From contig JAKIUQ010000013.1 in assembly GCA_021647465.1 (NCBI GenBank), positions 22,210 through 86,209 on the forward strand: DNA of 64,000 bases, written 5' to 3'. The stretch is from Emcibacter sp. Its GTDB lineage: Bacteria; Pseudomonadota; Alphaproteobacteria; Sphingomonadales; Emcibacteraceae. The position numbers and the translations under genes are program-made. The first letter of the stretch is position 1; every line of letters begins with the position of its first letter. Below are positions 61,487-64,000 of this stretch, piece by piece. The notes under the pieces are model-generated. The model had not been told where the DNA came from. It made no database searches and saw nothing but the letters and a program-made list of their open reading frames with translations.

Positions 61487-62896
61487 TCACACTGAATAAT
61501 AGAGTTTAAACTCAGCCGGGTGAGGAAGTATCCTTATAGTATCAATTTCGGCCTGTTTCAGTTCGATATAGCCATCTATCTGATCATCGGAGAAGACATC
61601 GCCTTTCTTGAGGAATTCGCGGTCTTTGTCCAAGGCTTCCAGTGCTTCATCAAGGGAGGTGGCGACTGTCGGCACTTCTTTTAATTCTTCAGGAGGAAGC
61701 GCATACAGGTCTTTATCCATTGCATCGCCCGGGTGGATCTTATTTTCGATACCGTCAAGGCCGGCCATCATCATTGCAGAGAAGGCAAGATAGGGGTTGG
61801 CTGTCGGATCCGGGAAGCGAATCTCAACACGCTTGCCCTTAGGGCTTGTGCTATAGGGAATGCGGCAGGAAGCAGAGCGGTTGCGCGCGGAATAGGCCAG
61901 CAATACAGGTGCCTCAAAACCTGGCACCAGACGTTTGTAGCTGTTGGTGGAGGCATTGGTAAAGGCGTTCAGAGCCTTGGCATGTTTAATGATGCCGCCA
62001 ATATAATAAAGCGCCATGTCTGACAAGTCAGCATAGCCACTTCCCGCGAAGAGAGGCTCGCCGTCTTTCCAGATAGACATATGGGTATGCATGCCGGAGC
62101 CATTATCCTGAGCGATTGGTTTGGGCATGAATGTTGCTGTTTTACCATGCTCATGGGCCACTTGATGGGTGACATATTTATTGATCTGTATCCGGTCAGC
62201 CGTCTGTACAAGTGTGCCAAACATCATCCCAAGCTCATGCTGGGACGGGGCAACTTCATGGTGATGTTTATCCATGGGCAGGCCCAGTTCTTTCATGATT
62301 GTAACCATTTCGCCGCGAATATTGGCGCAGGTATCAACCGGGGCCACCGGGAAATAACCGCCCTTGACGGATGGCCGGTGACCTTGATTGCCAAAGTCTT
62401 CCTGACGATTTGAATTATAGGGCCCCTCAATATCATCAAGGGTATATGACGCGCTGTTATAAGATACATCGAATTTCACATCATCAAACATGAAAAATTC
62501 TGGCTCTGGCCCAAAATAAGCCGTGTCACCAATGCCGGTATATTTCAGATATTCTTCTGCACGCTGCGCTGTGGAGCGGGGGTCGCGGGCATAGCCTTCT
62601 CCTGTGGCGGGCTCCAGAATTGAGCAGAAAAGCACCATAGTCGGTTGATCCATGAAAGGGTCCATCGTCACATTGCTGGGGTCAGGCATCAGAATCATGT
62701 CTGATTCATTGATGGCTTTCCAGCCTGATATGGAAGAGCCGTCAAACATAACGCCTTCTTCCATCATGTCTTCATCAAAGACACTGGCATCCATAGTAAG
62801 ATGCTGCCATTTCCCCTTGGGGTCGGTAAACCTGAGGTCTACAAAAGCAATATCTTTTTCTTTGATCATCTCAAGGACAGTTTTAATATCTGACAT
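61487..62896 (-). CDS. glnA: Glutamine synthetase, type I
   Basis: 469 residues, standard length. MFDGSSISGWKAINESDMIL in part, ATP/metal motifs DKHHHEVAPSQHELGM, NGSGMHTHMS and KRLVPGFEAPVLLAYSARNR, and the adenylylation Tyr in DKDLYALPPEE. It makes glutamine from glutamate and ammonia. It follows glnB after 44 bases, and the pair shares a sigma-54 promoter. AGGA ribosome binding site at about 62910. Confidence 0.98.
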   Translation of the reverse strand: MSDIKTVLEMIKEKDIAFVDLRFTDPKGKWQHLTMDASVFDEDMMEEGVMFDGSSISGWKAINESDMILMPDPSNVTMDPFMDQPTMVLFCSILEPATGEGYARDPRSTAQRAEEYLKYTGIGDTAYFGPEPEFFMFDDVKFDVSYNSASYTLDDIEGPYNSNRQEDFGNQGHRPSVKGGYFPVAPVDTCANIRGEMVTIMKELGLPMDKHHHEVAPSQHELGMMFGTLVQTADRIQINKYVTHQVAHEHGKTATFMPKPIAQDNGSGMHTHMSIWKDGEPLFAGSGYADLSDMALYYIGGIIKHAKALNAFTNASTNSYKRLVPGFEAPVLLAYSARNRSASCRIPYSTSPKGKRVEIRFPDPTANPYLAFSAMMMAGLDGIENKIHPGDAMDKDLYALPPEELKEVPTVATSLDEALEALDKDREFLKKGDVFSDDQIDGYIELKQAEIDTIRILPHPAEFKLYYSV

Positions 62897-62940
62897 AATT
62901 TCTTTTTTCCTGAATTGGTTGGATAATTTAAAGGGGGGAA

Positions 62941-63279
62941 TTAAATAGCATCGTCGCCGGTTTCGCCGGTTCGGATACGAATGGCCTGCTCAACATTACT
63001 GATAAAAATTTTTCCGTCACCAATGCGGCCTGTTTTCGCGGCCGTTTGAATGGCTTCAACGGCGTTTTCGACAAGATCGTCGCTCAGCACTATTTCGATT
63101 TTAACTTTGGGTAGAAAGTCCACAACATACTCGGCGCCCCGATATAATTCTGTGTGGCCTTTCTGGCGGCCAAAGCCTTTTGCTTCGGTCACAGTAATGC
63201 CCGAAAGGCCGACCTCATGAAGGGCCTCTTTGACTTCGTCCAGTTTAAAGGGCTTAATAATTGCTTCAATTTTTTTCAT
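62941..63279 (-). CDS. glnB: Nitrogen regulatory protein P-II
   Basis: 112 residues. IEAIIKPFKLDEVKEALHEV at the N-terminus, T-loop with uridylylation Tyr51 (TELYRGAEYVVDFLPK), and C-terminal GRIGDGKIFISNVEQAIRIR. PII senses 2-oxoglutarate and ATP/ADP and controls GlnA adenylylation and NtrB/C. First gene of glnB-glnA. A sigma-54 element lies 59-74 bases upstream. Confidence 0.98.
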   Translation of the reverse strand: MKKIEAIIKPFKLDEVKEALHEVGLSGITVTEAKGFGRQKGHTELYRGAEYVVDFLPKVKIEIVLSDDLVENAVEAIQTAAKTGRIGDGKIFISNVEQAIRIRTGETGDDAI

Positions 63280-63337
63280 AACGTCCGGGACACCTTGATG
63301 CGTGAGTTCAATATAGGGTTATAGATACTACTATTAA

Positions 63338-63353
63338 AGCATTATTCATGCCA
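63338..63353 (-). promoter_or_regulatory. Sigma-54 promoter of glnB-glnA
   Basis: Minus-strand TGGCATGAATAATGCT keeps GG and GC doublets with correct spacing, as expected for an NtrC-controlled glnB promoter. No clear TGCAC-N-GTGCA NtrC dyad was recognised between here and the tRNA promoter; the rest of that 190-base stretch shows nothing else definite. Confidence 0.7.
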
Positions 63354-63547
63354 ACTTTTTTCAGACAGAGAAACCGCTGAATTCGCGTATTTACAAGGGA
63401 GGTCACGCATAATATGCACAAAAAACAGGCACGGAATGATTAAAAATAAGGCAGAGAAAATGGTGATGTATTTTAGGCCTGAAATAGCGCATTAATTTCT
63501 ATTATAGTGGACAAATATGCCCTAAGCGGAAAAAGTGAATTCTTCTC

Positions 63548-63576
63548 TTGACCCTATGGCAAACTGAACGTAAAAG
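63548..63576 (+). promoter_or_regulatory. Housekeeping promoter of tRNA-His
   Basis: TTGACC (63548-63553), 17-base spacer, TAAAAG (63571-63576). Start would fall about 12 bases before the tRNA. The -10 is imperfect; a TATACT nearer the gene is too close to be used. Confidence 0.5.
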
Positions 63577-63594
63577 AGCTTCACTTATACTTAC

Positions 63595-63672
63595 GGCGGG
63601 TGTAGCTCAGTTGGTTAGAGCGCCAGATTGTGATTCTGGAGGTCGCGGGTTCGAGACCCGTCACTCGCCCCA
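63595..63672 (+). tRNA. tRNA-His (GTG)
   Basis: Complete cloverleaf: acceptor GCGGGTG / CACTCGC (one G-U), D-arm with AGCTCAGTTGGTTAGAGC, anticodon stem CCAGA/TCTGG with loop TTGTGAT (anticodon GTG), T-arm with GGGTTCGAGACCC and encoded CCA end. The extra G at 63595 is the G-1 identity base typical of tRNA-His. Confidence 0.96.
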
Positions 63673-63854
63673 CTATTTTCAATGACTTAGCCGATTTTCA
63701 TGGGTTGAACCGTTTATGCTGGCTCACATATGGCTCACAGCAGAAAAATATTTCTGATTATTCTACAGGTATTTTCCAAGGCCGTTCGGAGTAGCGTTTC
63801 GGGTAATTTACATGCACAAAATGGGATAAATGGGATATAGTGGGACGTGACCAA

Positions 63855-64000
63855 TTATGCCTTGGTTAATGGCTCCCACGGCTTGGGGCCTGATCCTGCG
63901 TTGTTGCAGGCAGTTCCGGCGGCCTTGGTGGTGTATTTGGCTTGCTGTGTTAGTCTCATGGCGGTGGCCAGCCGGGCAATACTTACCGTCTCCCGCGTCT
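63855..64000 (-). CDS. C-terminal part of a possibly phage-type protein (5' end beyond window)
   Basis: The last 47 codons of a gene entering from the right edge, ending TAA at 63855. Readable motifs are ETVSIARLATAMRLTQQ and KPWEPLTKA. The stretch recalls C-termini of small phage proteins such as terminase small subunits, but this is memory-based and weak. It lies 180 bases from tRNA-His, a common integration target. The stretch between (63673-63854) has only a TGGCTCACA direct repeat (63720-63728, 63731-63739). Confidence 0.4.
   Translation of the reverse strand, partial: TRETVSIARLATAMRLTQQAKYTTKAAGTACNNAGSGPKPWEPLTKA

Noticed and set aside
63673..63854. Integrase or attL core directly after the tRNA
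   Set aside because: No integrase frame and no second tRNA 3' copy inside the window; kept only as a finding to check.
1..64000. CRISPR arrays, insertion sequences, rRNA genes
   Set aside because: No regularly spaced repeats, transposase motifs or rRNA sequence were seen on either strand.

Overview
The window is a chromosomal segment of an alphaproteobacterium, and about half of it is a flagellar gene region. Markers for the class are FlbT, FlaF, FliX, a DUF2336 protein, a TipN-like polar coiled-coil protein, a CckA hybrid kinase, a type II isocitrate dehydrogenase and a DksA with a single cysteine. The set suggests a motile marine or freshwater order in the Kordiimonadales, Emcibacterales or Sneathiellales direction. 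That placement is inference; no 16S gene is present.

Layout. 1-2889 (minus): 5' part of an MlaC-like lipid carrier, a small cytochrome c and an AGCS amino acid:cation symporter. 3108-9947: DUF2336 protein, TipN-like protein, an overlapping response regulator/Hpt pair, and a VWA/MoxR-ATPase pair. 10031-23534: flagellin block with a TPR glycosyltransferase-like protein, flbT-flaF-flagellin, flaG, an island of nucleotide-sugar genes (PseB, PseC, PseH-like, methylase, two SpsF-type cytidylyltransferases, oxidoreductase, GT-B-like protein) and two tandem flagellins on the minus strand. 23859-30694 (minus): flgN-like, flgJ-like, flgI, then flgF-G-A-H, with fliX and dksA between them on plus. 31048-39248 (plus): fliL, fliM, a DUF6468-like gene, motE-like, cheZ-like, a MotB-like gene without the proton-binding Asp, a normal motB and a 974-residue periplasmic TPR protein. 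39319-40794 (minus): fliP, fliO, fhlB-like. 41055-44551 (plus): flgB, flgC, fliE, fliQ, fliR, flhB. 44690-63279: cckA, recA, alaS, a K+ channel, icd, a LOG-family gene, a LysM protein, an Atm1-type ABC exporter, psd-pssA, a TetR regulator, a small protein with a CheY-binding-like tail, and glnB-glnA (minus). A tRNA-His(GTG) lies at 63595-63672. The last 146 bases hold the end of an unrelated, possibly phage-type, gene.

How it fits together. Three perfect TTAA-N7-TTAA boxes (the CtrA consensus) lie upstream of the DUF2336 gene, the first flagellin and flgB, and the top kinase of the CtrA pathway, CckA, is encoded in the window. Sigma-54 type -24/-12 elements lie upstream of the second flagellin operon, flgI, flgF and glnB. 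This gives a readable two-tier flagellar hierarchy: CtrA for early genes plus one flagellin, sigma-54 for rod/ring genes and the tandem flagellins. FlbT, FlaF, FlaG and the sugar island surround the flagellins, so filament production and filament glycosylation appear co-located.

Flagellar genes not found here (fliF, fliG, fliN, flhA, flgD, flgE, flgK, flgL, motA, fliI) must lie elsewhere. No CRISPR array, insertion sequence or rRNA gene was seen.
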